The position numbers were made by a program, and so were the translations under genes. Of a stretch of 32,747 nucleotides of DNA, positions 1 to 7,574 are shown one piece after another. How positions within the stretch are numbered: the stretch's first letter is position 1; the number at the start of each line of letters is the position of its first letter. The stretch spans positions 1 to 32,747 of the forward strand of contig SYDJ01000251.1 in assembly GCA_005801205.1 (NCBI GenBank). The letters are read 5' to 3'. The notes beneath the pieces are model-generated. The model was not told where the DNA came from. It saw only the letters and a program-made list of their open reading frames with translations, and did no database searches. The DNA is from Gammaproteobacteria bacterium. Lineage in GTDB: Bacteria; Pseudomonadota; Gammaproteobacteria; Pseudomonadales; Cellvibrionaceae.

Positions 1-1199
1 ACAGATACGGCGTGCCGCAGAGCCTCTCGGCGAGCCAAGAGCGCGCGCGTCTCTCGTTCGCGGGAGCGCGACGGGCTCGTCGCCTGAGCGGTGGCCCGCA
101 AAAGTTTTGTGGCGTAGGAATCAACTAATTCATCTACGCGCACGCTGGCGGGAACCCAGCCACTTTGCACATGCAGCTCAGCCACTTGGCGATAATCGCG
201 GCGAAACATAGCGAGCAAGTTGCGCGCTAAATAATATTGGTCTTCACGGGTCAGTGAGCCTACGATTGCCATATCTACCGCAATATATTGCGGCCCACTT
301 TTTTGAAGCGCTTGGGGGTTTTCTCTTGAAACAAAAATATTACCGGGGTGCATATCCGCATGGAAAAAGTTGTGGTCAAACACCTGCGTGAAAAAAATCT
401 CCACGCCGCGTTCGGCCAGCTTTTTCATATCGGTATGTTGCGCTTTAAGTTCGTCGAGATTGGTAACGGGTATGCCATAGATGCGCTCCATAACCATTAC
501 ATTGTTGCGCGTGTAATCCCAATAGATTTCGGGCACATAAAGTAGATTGGAATTAGCAAAGTTGCGGCGTAACTGTGAAGCATTGGCAGCTTCTTTTTGT
601 AAGTTGAGCTCGTCAAAAATCGTGTTGCGATAATCTTGCACGATTTCCACGGGGCGCAAGCGGCGGCCATCCTCACTGTATTTTTCTAGCAGGTGCGCAA
701 GCTTTAAGAGCAGGGCGACATCTTGCGCGATAATCTTTTCAATATTCGGGCGAATCGCTTTAATCACCACGGCTTTGCCATTTTTTAAAGTGGCGGCGTG
801 TACTTGTGCAACTGATGCTGATGCCAGCGGCTCGTGCTCGTAATGGCTAAAAATGGATTCGACCGAGGCTCCTAAAGCGCTTTCTATAATGCGGCGAAAT
901 TCATCGTTAGGGAAAGGGGCAACGCGGTCTTGTAAATAATTTAATTCGGCAACTATATCGTCAGGTACTAAATCTGGGCGGGTGGAAAGCAACTGGCCGA
1001 ACTTTACAAAAATCGGCCCGAGTTCTTCGCAGGCGCGGCGCAGGCGTTCGCCACGGCTGAGTTTGGATGAACCAAATAATCTGCAAGGCAAGAGCAAGAA
1101 TTTTGCACGCATGGGCAAATGCTCGTGGGGGATAAGTTCGTCTAAGCGGTAACGCAAAAAAACGCGAAGTATAGTGATAAAACGAAAAAAAACAGTCAC
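1..1199 (-). CDS. ubiB: UbiB, ubiquinone biosynthesis atypical kinase/ATPase (3'-truncated by window edge)
   Basis: UbiB is an ABC1/ADCK-family (atypical protein kinase-like) membrane protein that supports the aerobic ubiquinone pathway. I translated it from a GTG at 1199, six bases after the ubiJ stop, with AGGAA upstream. The family's KxGQ motif is KFGQ at residues 66-69. An Ala-rich loop and lysine VVIK lie near 147, DELNLQKEA is at 196-204, HADMHPGN at 280-287 and the metal-binding Asp at 309 ([10 protein letters not shown]). The match with UbiB is clean to about residue 358 (position ~126). Beyond that the frame stays open to the edge but becomes Arg/Ala-rich and GC-rich and no longer resembles UbiB, which should run to roughly 540 residues and end in two membrane helices. 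The gene is therefore partial, and 1-125 is probably not native to it. It is the last gene of the ubiE-ubiJ-ubiB order. Confidence 0.93.
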   Translation of the reverse strand, partial: MTVFFRFITILRVFLRYRLDELIPHEHLPMRAKFLLLPCRLFGSSKLSRGERLRRACEELGPIFVKFGQLLSTRPDLVPDDIVAELNYLQDRVAPFPNDEFRRIIESALGASVESIFSHYEHEPLASASVAQVHAATLKNGKAVVIKAIRPNIEKIIAQDVALLLKLAHLLEKYSEDGRRLRPVEIVQDYRNTIFDELNLQKEAANASQLRRNFANSNLLYVPEIYWDYTRNNVMVMERIYGIPVTNLDELKAQHTDMKKLAERGVEIFFTQVFDHNFFHADMHPGNIFVSRENPQALQKSGPQYIAVDMAIVGSLTREDQYYLARNLLAMFRRDYRQVAELHVQSGWVPASVRVDELVDSYATKLLRATAQATSPSRSRERETRALLARREALRHAVS

Positions 1200-1205
1200 G
1201 AGTTA

Positions 1206-1853
1206 TTATTCCTGTTGTGCAGCTTGCTGCTGTGCATTTTGGCGCTCTATGCGAGCTAGAATCTGTTCTATGCGCGCGGTTACACGATCTGCGCCCAGTT
1301 TTAATTCATCTACCTGCGCATTAAAAAAGTTAAGCTCGGGCGCGCTGGGTAACACGCGTAATTCTTCGGTAAGAAATTCGCTGGTGAGGCGTTGAATATT
1401 GCTCACGCGATCTTTCGTCCACGACATTTTGCTGCGAATCAATTCTGCACCTTGGTGGCCGATAACATCGCCAAATACTTGGCTGAGCATTTCTTCCCAA
1501 TCGATATCCAGATTCTTTAATATCTTTTGCAGCTCTGCTAAAAAGCTGGTGCTGCCGAACAATTGCACACCGCTGTCTTTTAAATTTAAGCGCTCACTTT
1601 TAATTAAGCTTAGGAGCGCGGGCAGAGTGCCTTCTAATTGCGTAGTAATGTCGCCTTCATAATGGCTGTGCAACTCAATGCCATCCACGCTGGGCATAAC
1701 AAAAATTTTAACATCCGGCGAGCTAATGTGTACGGCTAATACCTGTGGGCTCAGTTCTGCTAAAGCAATGCGCGAAGCGGGATCATAGGCCAGCGCGGTA
1801 TTAATAATTTTCTCTGCGCTAGCGAGCGCGGCGGTGCTAAGCATAGGATCCAT
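1206..1853 (-). CDS. ubiJ: UbiJ, SCP2-domain accessory factor of ubiquinone biosynthesis
   Basis: A 215-residue protein lying between ubiE and ubiB, the conserved position of ubiJ (formerly yigP). UbiJ binds hydrophobic ubiquinone intermediates through an SCP2 sterol-carrier-like domain and helps hold the soluble Ubi complex together. The N-terminal ~110 residues have the SCP2 pattern (ALAELSPQVLAVHISSP, followed by SVDGIELHSHYEGD and GTLPALLSLIKS). The C-terminal ~60 residues are charged and helical, probably a coiled coil, ending Gln-rich (QNAQQQAAQQE). The frame is open back to a TTG at 1895, but I chose the ATG at 1853 because the family starts near MDPMLSTAALASAEKIINTAL; the ATG at 1844 is also possible. 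No strong ribosome binding site decides between them. ubiB starts six bases downstream, so the two are surely cotranscribed. Confidence 0.88.
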   Translation of the reverse strand: MDPMLSTAALASAEKIINTALAYDPASRIALAELSPQVLAVHISSPDVKIFVMPSVDGIELHSHYEGDITTQLEGTLPALLSLIKSERLNLKDSGVQLFGSTSFLAELQKILKNLDIDWEEMLSQVFGDVIGHQGAELIRSKMSWTKDRVSNIQRLTSEFLTEELRVLPSAPELNFFNAQVDELKLGADRVTARIEQILARIERQNAQQQAAQQE

Positions 1854-1948
1854 GGCGCAGTTCTCAGCATGAAAATAGAAAATATTCGAATGCAATTGTT
1901 TTAGTGAGGCTTCTGAACGAATTACTTATCACATCGCAAGCGCCGCTC

Positions 1949-2022
1949 TATGATTCGAAAACGCATAAATACATCCTTGTAGCTCCCTGTCGGCATCCAT
2001 GCCTCTAGGGTTTCGAATCATA
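1949..2022. repeat. 74-base inverted-repeat element between ubiE and ubiJ
   Basis: Perfect 12-base arms, TATGATTCGAAA (1949-1960) and TTTCGAATCATA (2011-2022), enclose 50 bases. The interior holds a second small palindrome, GGCAT-CC-ATGCC, at 1992-2003. It lies inside a presumed operon and carries no reading frame. It has the look of a dispersed REP/MITE-like palindromic unit, but I see only one copy in this window. It could also act as an RNA hairpin between the two cistrons. Confidence 0.6.
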
Positions 2023-2076
2023 AACCGGCACTGACTTGGGTAAATTATCTTTCGTGCAAAGATCTCTTGATATAGT

Positions 2077-2826
2077 TTAAGACTTAAAGCCTTTATGCAG
2101 CGCCACATTGCCGCCGGTCATATTGGTGAATTCAGTGTTTACAAAACCCGCGCTTTTCATCATGTCTTTCAAGGTTTCTTGATCGGGGTGCATGCGAATC
2201 GATTCAGCTAAATAGCGGTAGCTATCGGCATCGTTAGTCACGAGTTTGCCAATCAGCGGCAGCAACTTAAACGAATAGGTGTCGTACACTTTTTCAAGCG
2301 CAGTGTGTTGCGGTTTGGAGAATTCCAATACCAATAAACGGCCGCCCGGTTTAAGTACACGCAGCATTGAGCGCAGCGCTAAATCTTTATCGGTCACATT
2401 GCGCAAGCCAAAGGCGATGGTGATGCAATCAAAGGTGTTATCGGGGAAGGGTAGGTATTGTGCATCGGTCTGTGCGAATTGAATATTGCCGGCAACGCCA
2501 CGATCAATTAAGCGGTCGCGCCCAACATTGAGCATAGAAGAGTTGATATCCGCAAGAATGACTTGGCCATCTTTGCCAACAAGCTTGGCGAATTGATAGC
2601 TGAGGTCGCCAGTGCCGCCTGCAATATCTAAGACTTTGTGACCAGCACGCACGCCTGAGGCTTCAATGGTAAATCGCTTCCAAAGGCGGTGAATACCTGC
2701 TGACATTAAATCGTTCATCACGTCGTATTTGGCGGCTACTGAGTGAAATACACCGGCCACGCGCTCTGCCTTTTTCTCAACGGCTACTTGTTCAAAGCCG
2801 AAATGTGTTGTTTTTTGTTCGCTCAT
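2077..2826 (-). CDS. ubiE: UbiE, demethylmenaquinone/2-polyprenyl-benzoquinol C-methyltransferase
   Basis: SAM-dependent C-methyltransferase of ubiquinone (and menaquinone) biosynthesis, cytoplasmic. The protein is 249 residues, very close to the 251 of E. coli. It opens with the family signature of [26 protein letters not shown] and HRLWKRF. SAM motif I is [12 protein letters not shown] (residues ~65-76), followed by DINSSML, a [13 protein letters not shown] segment and the conserved [12 protein letters not shown] and [17 protein letters not shown]. The frame is open 97 codons further upstream, but that extension is not UbiE-like and covers a terminator-like hairpin, so I take the ATG at 2826. 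An in-frame ATG seven codons earlier (2847) is the alternative; neither has a convincing Shine-Dalgarno. It heads the ubiE-ubiJ-ubiB order, with an unusually long 223-base gap before ubiJ. Confidence 0.96.
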   Translation of the reverse strand: MSEQKTTHFGFEQVAVEKKAERVAGVFHSVAAKYDVMNDLMSAGIHRLWKRFTIEASGVRAGHKVLDIAGGTGDLSYQFAKLVGKDGQVILADINSSMLNVGRDRLIDRGVAGNIQFAQTDAQYLPFPDNTFDCITIAFGLRNVTDKDLALRSMLRVLKPGGRLLVLEFSKPQHTALEKVYDTYSFKLLPLIGKLVTNDADSYRYLAESIRMHPDQETLKDMMKSAGFVNTEFTNMTGGNVALHKGFKS

Positions 2827-2884
2827 GGGTGCTCGTTCGTTGCTCATAGAGAGGGCTCGCTGCTCATAAAGAGGGCTCGTTTGT
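2823..2884 (-). repeat. imperfect ~20-base tandem repeat over the ubiE start
   Basis: On the minus strand the ubiE leader reads as two near-identical units, CGAGCCCTCTTTATGAGCAG and CGAGCCCTCTCTATGAGCAA, followed by a shortened third unit CGAGCACCCATGAGC that holds the real start. Each unit carries ATGAGC. The first ATG is out of frame with ubiE (20 bases before the second); the second is in frame (21 bases before the third). Confidence 0.65.
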
Positions 2885-2885
2885 G

Positions 2886-2916
2886 ATAAAAAAGCCACCT
2901 GAAAAATCTGGTGGCT
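2886..2916 (-). terminator. intrinsic terminator-like hairpin upstream of ubiE
   Basis: On the minus strand AGCCACC (2916-2910) pairs with GGTGGCT (2899-2893) over a 10-base loop and is followed at once by TTTTTT, the form of a Rho-independent terminator. It points towards ubiE, ~60 bases before its ATG. The nearest upstream minus gene ends at 3489. It may end that transcript or act as an attenuator of ubiE. Confidence 0.5.
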
Positions 2917-2971
2917 ATTGTACAATGCCGCGAGGGTACACCCAATCAAAAAGCTAGGGAGATATGAATTT

Positions 2972-3472
2972 ATGCGAGTTTCATGCTTACTGGCTGGACT
3001 CAGCCTGATGTTGTTGTCGATTTCGGTACAACAGGCTAGCGCGCAGTTGGCTCCGCACGTAAATAAGCTCAAGCCATTTACTACGGATGGCTGCTCGGTG
3101 TGGATTGATGGCACTGTGACCAACCCCTATTTATGGCGACACTGCTGTGTGGCTCATGACATAGCCTATTGGATTGGCGGAACCAATCTGCAGCGCAACC
3201 AGGCCGATGAAGATCTTTTGGCCTGTGTATCAGACGTTGGCGGCAAGGCTATGGGAAATTACATGTACTTTTTTGTCAGTACTGGTGGCGGCCCATTTTT
3301 GATGACGCCCTATCGCTGGGGTTACGGGTGGGATTTTTTAGAGCAGGGTAGGCCGCGAGGCTACAAGGTGCCCACGGCCGCAGAATGGGATCAGATTAAC
3401 GCGCTTTTGCCCTTGGCTGAAAAAACGATTGCGGAGGATGCAATCAAACATCCTGCGCGTGTCAAAAAATAA
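2972..3472 (+). CDS. secreted phospholipase A2-like protein
   Basis: A 166-residue exported protein. The N-terminus [19 protein letters not shown] with QQASA-Q is a clear Sec signal peptide. The mature part has [10 protein letters not shown], then [16 protein letters not shown] (residues ~54-69), then ADEDLLACV. The CCxxHD core is the calcium-binding/catalytic signature of the phospholipase A2 fold (His-Asp pair within a Cys-Cys-x-x-His-Asp helix), and the spaced cysteines could form disulfides in the periplasm. I infer a PLA2-like hydrolase or a catalytically altered relative; the substrate is unknown. The frame is open to a TTG at 2918, but the ATG at 2972 directly precedes the signal peptide and has AGGGAG upstream. 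It stands alone between convergent and divergent neighbours. Confidence 0.7.
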   Translation: MRVSCLLAGLSLMLLSISVQQASAQLAPHVNKLKPFTTDGCSVWIDGTVTNPYLWRHCCVAHDIAYWIGGTNLQRNQADEDLLACVSDVGGKAMGNYMYFFVSTGGGPFLMTPYRWGYGWDFLEQGRPRGYKVPTAAEWDQINALLPLAEKTIAEDAIKHPARVKK

Positions 3473-3488
3473 GAAAATAATCCGCGCT

Positions 3489-3980
3489 TTAATGCTTGCT
3501 TTGGTCGTGATGCAAGCGAATTCGTGCGCGCCATGCACCCAACGCTGCAAGCGCACCTTGGAATTCGCGCTCAATTAAATCGGCCTCAAGTTCGGTAATG
3601 ACACCATCTTCCAAGGCCTCAGAAACCGCCTCGGCCACATCGCCTATTTGGCTCATGACTTTGCACACGGTTTGCGACAAATCATCGTTGCTGATGCTGG
3701 CGGGTTCAGGCACTAAAAAAGCGGCCATACGGTGACGCGCCAAGAGCGCGTGCAGTGGTAAGGTGGCGTCTTTTACACCTGCGTTTTGGCACAGCGTAAT
3801 GATGCAAGACACTTCTTCAAATGAAGGATAATGCGATGCAATGCCCGGCGCTAATTTATTGCGCAAGACATTGGCCGACATATTCATAGCTTGCGCAAGC
3901 GCTTCTATACCGCCTGGGTAAGCGCGGGCGATTTTATACAGCGCATCGTGCTGGTTCATATCTGAATAGCGGCGAGTCAT
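3489..3980 (-). CDS. phage regulatory CII-like protein (Phage_CP76 family)
   Basis: A 163-residue protein with the layout of the phage regulatory CII/CP76 family common in proteobacterial chromosomes. The N-terminus reads DALYKIARAYPGGIEALAQAM then MSANVLRNKLAP, a helix-turn-helix-like segment (residues ~12-45). Next come HYPSFEEVSCIITLCQNAG and a C-terminal helical half rich in Glu/Ala (GDVAEAVSEALEDG and ITELEADLIEREFQGALAAL). The ATG at 3980 has AGGA nine bases upstream. No other phage genes surround it, so it is either a domesticated regulator or a family fixed in the chromosome. Its tail runs convergent with the PLA2-like gene, 16 bases apart, with no strong terminator between. An imperfect inverted repeat 40-70 bases upstream could be its own operator. 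Confidence 0.75.
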   Translation of the reverse strand: MTRRYSDMNQHDALYKIARAYPGGIEALAQAMNMSANVLRNKLAPGIASHYPSFEEVSCIITLCQNAGVKDATLPLHALLARHRMAAFLVPEPASISNDDLSQTVCKVMSQIGDVAEAVSEALEDGVITELEADLIEREFQGALAALGAWRARIRLHHDQSKH

Positions 3981-4018
3981 GGCAAGAGTTCCTGTGATTT
4001 ATGTGGCAGGGGAAAATG

Positions 4019-4049
4019 ATAGCGCGATTGTAACCAATTCGTGCGCTAT
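4019..4049. promoter_or_regulatory. inverted repeat in the divergent promoter region of the CII-like gene
   Basis: Seven-base arms ATAGCGC (4019-4025) and GCGCTAT (4043-4049) flank a 17-base spacer in the 174-base divergent region between the CII-like gene and the DUF2799 lipoprotein gene. The spacing of about two helical turns would suit a dimeric regulator. No regulator is assigned; this is inferred from symmetry and position alone. Confidence 0.3.
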
Positions 4050-4154
4050 TGAAAGTGGTGATTTTGCAACAGATTTACCCTGAGCTTTTGGTTTACCTAT
4101 TACTCTAGTCGTTTTTTATTTGTATTTATGGTCTTTAATTAGGATTGCTAAAAA

Positions 4155-4784
4155 ATGAAAATAAATAGTGTGGTATTTGTCTTGCTTTCATTATTCATAT
4201 CTAGCTGCGCGACTATGAGCAAAGATGAATGTAAGCAAGCCGATTGGTATTTAAAAGGCGTGGACGATGCCACCCAAGGTTTCGCGTTAGATCGTGTGAT
4301 TGAACACGGCAAAGCCTGTGCGCGAGTTAATATCGTGCCCGATATGAAAGAGTATCGTGAAGGTCACGGCAAGGGTGCGCGTTTATATTGCGTGCCAGAG
4401 AAGGGTTATAGCGAGGGGCGTAAGGGCGCGGCCTACAATGGAATTTGCCCAGCAGACGCAGAAGGAAAATTTTTGCGCGCTTATAACGATGGCCAAGAGC
4501 TGTACAACATCCAACACCGCATAGATACAATGCATAGCCAAATTAGCAGCAACAGTTCGCAAATCAACAATCGTTACAATGACATTGCGCAATTAAGACG
4601 CGATATCGTAAATAGTAACGATGAAAAAGATCGACGTTACAAAACGCGTTTAATCATCGACATGGAAAATGAAATTCGTAATTTGGATTATGATTCACAG
4701 CGTGCCGAGCGTGAGCTGTATTTGTTAAACAATGATTACCGCGTGGTTGAAGATAAGCATCGCCGTATGGGATACATAAACTAA
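4155..4784 (+). CDS. DUF2799 family lipoprotein
   Basis: A 209-residue predicted lipoprotein. The signal peptide MKINSVVFVLLSLFISSC ends in a lipobox with Cys18 (ISSC). The mature part matches the DUF2799 pattern seen in gammaproteobacteria: CKQADWYLKGVDDATQG, a conserved HGKAC, YREGHGKGARLYC then GYSEGRKGAAYNGICP, with paired cysteines. The last ~90 residues are helical and rich in Asn, Gln, Arg and Glu (SSNSSQINNRYNDIAQLRRD), probably a coiled coil. The family's function is unknown to me. The gene lies 22 bases before the symporter gene in the same direction, so the two may be cotranscribed. Confidence 0.8.
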   Translation: MKINSVVFVLLSLFISSCATMSKDECKQADWYLKGVDDATQGFALDRVIEHGKACARVNIVPDMKEYREGHGKGARLYCVPEKGYSEGRKGAAYNGICPADAEGKFLRAYNDGQELYNIQHRIDTMHSQISSNSSQINNRYNDIAQLRRDIVNSNDEKDRRYKTRLIIDMENEIRNLDYDSQRAERELYLLNNDYRVVEDKHRRMGYIN

Positions 4785-4806
4785 TACCAATCAGTCAGAG
4801 AGATTT

Positions 4807-6063
4807 ATGCCTAGCTTGAATCAACAAATATTTATCGGTGCTTTGCTCGGCCTATTGGTTGGCGGTGTGCTAACGCAACTGGGCGATGCATCGCCGGTGC
4901 GCGAATGGAGTTTATATGCCTGTACGTTGACTGCCGGTGTGTTTGTCGATCTGCTAAAAATGATTTTAGTTCCGCTGATTTTCTCCACCATCGTGGTAGG
5001 TGTTGCCAACTTGCAGGCGCATCAACAAATTCATCGCGTTTGGGTTGCGACGCTGCTGTTCTTTATGACGTCTACTGCCTTGGCGATGTTGCTGGGTTTA
5101 ACGGTAATGAATGTGTTTCGCCCCGGCGAAGGTCTGCATTTAGCGATGTTCCAAGATGCGCTAACTAACTTTCACCACAAACAAATGACTGGGTCAGAGT
5201 TTTTCACGCAATTTCTGCATGGCTTATTTCAAAACCCCTTTACTGCATTTGCTAAAGGCGACATCTTAGCGATAGTAATCTTTGCACTTTTCTTAGGCGT
5301 GGCATTAGTGGTTGGCGGTGAACGCTATCGCAATATATTAAATCTGTTTCAAGAGTTTTTAGATTTAATGATGCGTATTGTAGGGTGGATCATGCTGATT
5401 TCCCCGCTGGGTATTTTCGCGCTTTTAACCAAGTTAGTGGCAACGCAAGATATTGCACTCCTATCCACTCTGGCAAAATTTATTGTATTAGTTACAGGCT
5501 CAACCATAGTGCATGGCGTGATTGTATTGCCGCTGTTGCTCTATATCGTTACTAAAAAATCGCCGCTGTGGTTTTTTCGCGGTGCGCGTGAAGCCTTGAT
5601 CACAGCATTTGCAACCAGCTCTAGTAATGCAACTTTGCCGGTGACATTGAAATGCACCACCGAAAACTTAAAGGTGAGCAAAGATATTAGCGGTTTTGTT
5701 GTACCGCTGGGCGCCACCATTAATATGGATGGCACCGCACTTTATGAAGCTGCTGCCGCGTTGTTTGTAGCGAATCTTGCGGGTATCGATTTAAGCCTTT
5801 CGCAACAGATGATTGTATTTGCCACAGCAATGATTGCCTCCATGGGTGCACCCGGAATCCCCAGCGCGGGTATGGTTACCATGATTATGGTATTGCAATC
5901 TGTCGGCTTGCCGATTGAGGCTATAGCAATTCTGCTACCGATTGATAGATTACTGGATACCTTTCGCACTGCGGTTAACGTTGAGGGCGATATGATTGGC
6001 AGTGTGATAGTGCAGAAATTGGTAGAGGGTAAAGAGGAAATTTCGGCTGCTGAAATTCAATAG
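4807..6063 (+). CDS. dicarboxylate/amino acid:cation symporter (DAACS/SDF family)
   Basis: A 418-residue inner-membrane transporter of the GltP/DctA (SLC1-like) family, which couples uptake of glutamate/aspartate or C4-dicarboxylates to H+ or Na+. The diagnostic parts are all present: the hydrophobic N-terminus QQIFIGALLGLLVGG, the VDLLKMILVPLIFSTIVVG helix, the serine-rich re-entrant loop ATSSSNATLPVT (around residue 270), the GATINMDGTALYEAAAALF motif (around 300), the second hairpin MGAPGIPSAGMV, and DRLLDTFRTAVNVEGD near the end. Length fits the family. The sequence alone does not tell glutamate from dicarboxylate specificity, so I give no symbol. The ATG at 4807 has AGAGAG upstream. A strong terminator follows. 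Confidence 0.92.
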   Translation: MPSLNQQIFIGALLGLLVGGVLTQLGDASPVREWSLYACTLTAGVFVDLLKMILVPLIFSTIVVGVANLQAHQQIHRVWVATLLFFMTSTALAMLLGLTVMNVFRPGEGLHLAMFQDALTNFHHKQMTGSEFFTQFLHGLFQNPFTAFAKGDILAIVIFALFLGVALVVGGERYRNILNLFQEFLDLMMRIVGWIMLISPLGIFALLTKLVATQDIALLSTLAKFIVLVTGSTIVHGVIVLPLLLYIVTKKSPLWFFRGAREALITAFATSSSNATLPVTLKCTTENLKVSKDISGFVVPLGATINMDGTALYEAAAALFVANLAGIDLSLSQQMIVFATAMIASMGAPGIPSAGMVTMIMVLQSVGLPIEAIAILLPIDRLLDTFRTAVNVEGDMIGSVIVQKLVEGKEEISAAEIQ

Positions 6064-6073
6064 CTGTATTAAT

Positions 6074-6114
6074 AAAAAGGGGCGGCGTGTATTTAACAAG
6101 CCGCCCCTTTTTTT
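6074..6114. terminator. bidirectional Rho-independent terminator
   Basis: AAAAAGGGGCGGC and GCCGCCCCTTTTTTT form a GC-rich stem with an A-tract on one side and a T-tract on the other. It sits between the convergent symporter and DUF418 genes and can end both transcripts. Confidence 0.92.
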
Positions 6115-6126
6115 ATTCGTCCCTTT

Positions 6127-7347
6127 TTATTTCGCGATTGAACCTTCTCTTTTCACAAAAGGTACATTCACCGTCAAATAAGTCGCTGCTCTCCAGCACC
6201 ATTCTAGTGGGCCGTAGTGGAAACGTTTTAACCACCAGTGCGCAAATAATACTTGCAGGGTGAAAAATACCACACCAATCATTAGCGCTTGTGCTTGGCT
6301 AAGTTTGTCGTACATACCTAAGCCGTAACCGTAGAAAAAGGGTACGCCGCAGAGGCTTTGGCTTACGTAAATGGTAAGGCTCATGCGGCCTACAGGTGCA
6401 AGTACACCAAGAATTTTTTGGCCGATTTGTTTTTGGTAAAAGGCAATAAAAGACAGCACCAAAATTGTTATAAACGCGAGGCAGAAATAACCGCCCACGG
6501 TTTCATTCAAGTACCATTTGGCCATATTGCCTTCGGGCCAAAGCGCTTTAATGTCTGGTGTGGCTAAGTATTTTTGCAGCGCAAAGAAAGTAATCGCTCC
6601 AAAAATTGCGCCCACCAATAATTGTTTGCGTAAGCGGGTGAATGCAACGGGTTTTACCAATAACCCCATGCGGCCTATTACTAAGCCAATAAGAAATAAG
6701 CCGAATAATTGAAAGCCACGGCTGCCATCCAAAAAGAAAAACCATTTGGCGAGCGAACCAGTGGTTAAATTAAACGCGAGGACTTCTGGCAGCGTACCAT
6801 TGATCCACACAGGAGCAGTTTGTTCGTAGAGAATCCAGCTGTAGGGTTTATCGTTTGCGCTGGGTAAATTGTGCATGGCTGCCCAATAGTGGTAAATCAA
6901 ATGCGGCGTTAATAAAAAGGCGATGGCGAGCAGAATTAACCACTTGCTGGGAATGCGATAGGCCAATATCAAGAAGAAACCATAGCCCGCTAAGACTTGT
7001 AAAACCTCTCCGGAGTAAACCATGCTGTTAAGCGTGCCAATGGCAAACAAAATGGCCAATCGCCATGCAAAGCGCAAACGGAAATCCACGCCCTTTTGTG
7101 CTTGCTTATCCATAATAATAAAAAAGCTCACGCCAAACAGCATGGCAAAAATCCCATAGGCTTTGCCGGCGAATAAAAAGAAAATGACATCGTGTACGAG
7201 GCTATCTACAGGGTTTTGCCAGTAGAGTTCAAAGAGTTCAATAGAATGAACCAAAAATAAACCCATAAGCGCAAAGCCGCGTAGGGCATCCACCAGTAAT
7301 ACCCGCTGAGGGGTTTCGGGATGTTGCAGAGGAGTGGTTGTATTCAT
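6127..7347 (-). CDS. DUF418 domain membrane protein (YeiB-like)
   Basis: A 406-residue multi-pass inner-membrane protein. After a short polar N-terminus come RVLLVDALRGFALMGLFLVH (residues ~15-34), the typical opening of YeiB/DUF418 proteins, and about ten hydrophobic helices. The C-terminal DUF418 part has GRMSLTIYVSQSL then a GVVFFTLQVLFAHWWLKRF helix and FHYGPLEWCWRAATY, its signature (HYGPLEWxWR). The family has been linked to transport but no substrate is established. The ATG at 7347 is the natural start. It is divergent from the MATE gene across 227 bases and convergent with the symporter over the shared terminator. Confidence 0.88.
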   Translation of the reverse strand: MNTTTPLQHPETPQRVLLVDALRGFALMGLFLVHSIELFELYWQNPVDSLVHDVIFFLFAGKAYGIFAMLFGVSFFIIMDKQAQKGVDFRLRFAWRLAILFAIGTLNSMVYSGEVLQVLAGYGFFLILAYRIPSKWLILLAIAFLLTPHLIYHYWAAMHNLPSANDKPYSWILYEQTAPVWINGTLPEVLAFNLTTGSLAKWFFFLDGSRGFQLFGLFLIGLVIGRMGLLVKPVAFTRLRKQLLVGAIFGAITFFALQKYLATPDIKALWPEGNMAKWYLNETVGGYFCLAFITILVLSFIAFYQKQIGQKILGVLAPVGRMSLTIYVSQSLCGVPFFYGYGLGMYDKLSQAQALMIGVVFFTLQVLFAHWWLKRFHYGPLEWCWRAATYLTVNVPFVKREGSIAK

Positions 7348-7539
7348 AATTTTTTCTTCTTGGAATTAAATAAAAAACTATCGGTGGCGTATACCTATAT
7401 GGCTTATGGATGCCAGGCGTTATGTTTTAGTGCGCTAGGCGTGGCGAATATTGAGCGAGTTTATTCAATGTGTCCCTTTAAGAATTGTTAAGTTAGGGAT
7501 TACATAGGTATTCAAAGATCATTTTAGTTGCACTCACCC

Positions 7540-7545
7540 TATAAT
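7540..7545 (+). promoter_or_regulatory. candidate -10 box for the MATE gene
   Basis: A perfect TATAAT stands 30 bases before the MATE start codon in the divergent region. No good -35 is visible at 16-18 bases upstream, so this is a partial match only. The rest of 7348-7574 shows nothing else I can name. Confidence 0.4.
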
Positions 7546-7574
7546 GCGATTTTTCGCCTGCACTGGAGTAACTC

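Noticed and set aside
348-545. Plus-strand frame inside the first kilobase
   Set aside because: It lies opposite ubiB, whose conserved motifs are continuous on the minus strand.
2827-3123. N-terminal extension of ubiE by 99 codons
   Set aside because: The extension is not UbiE-like, crosses a terminator-like hairpin and overlaps the PLA2-like gene; the family length fits the ATG at 2826.
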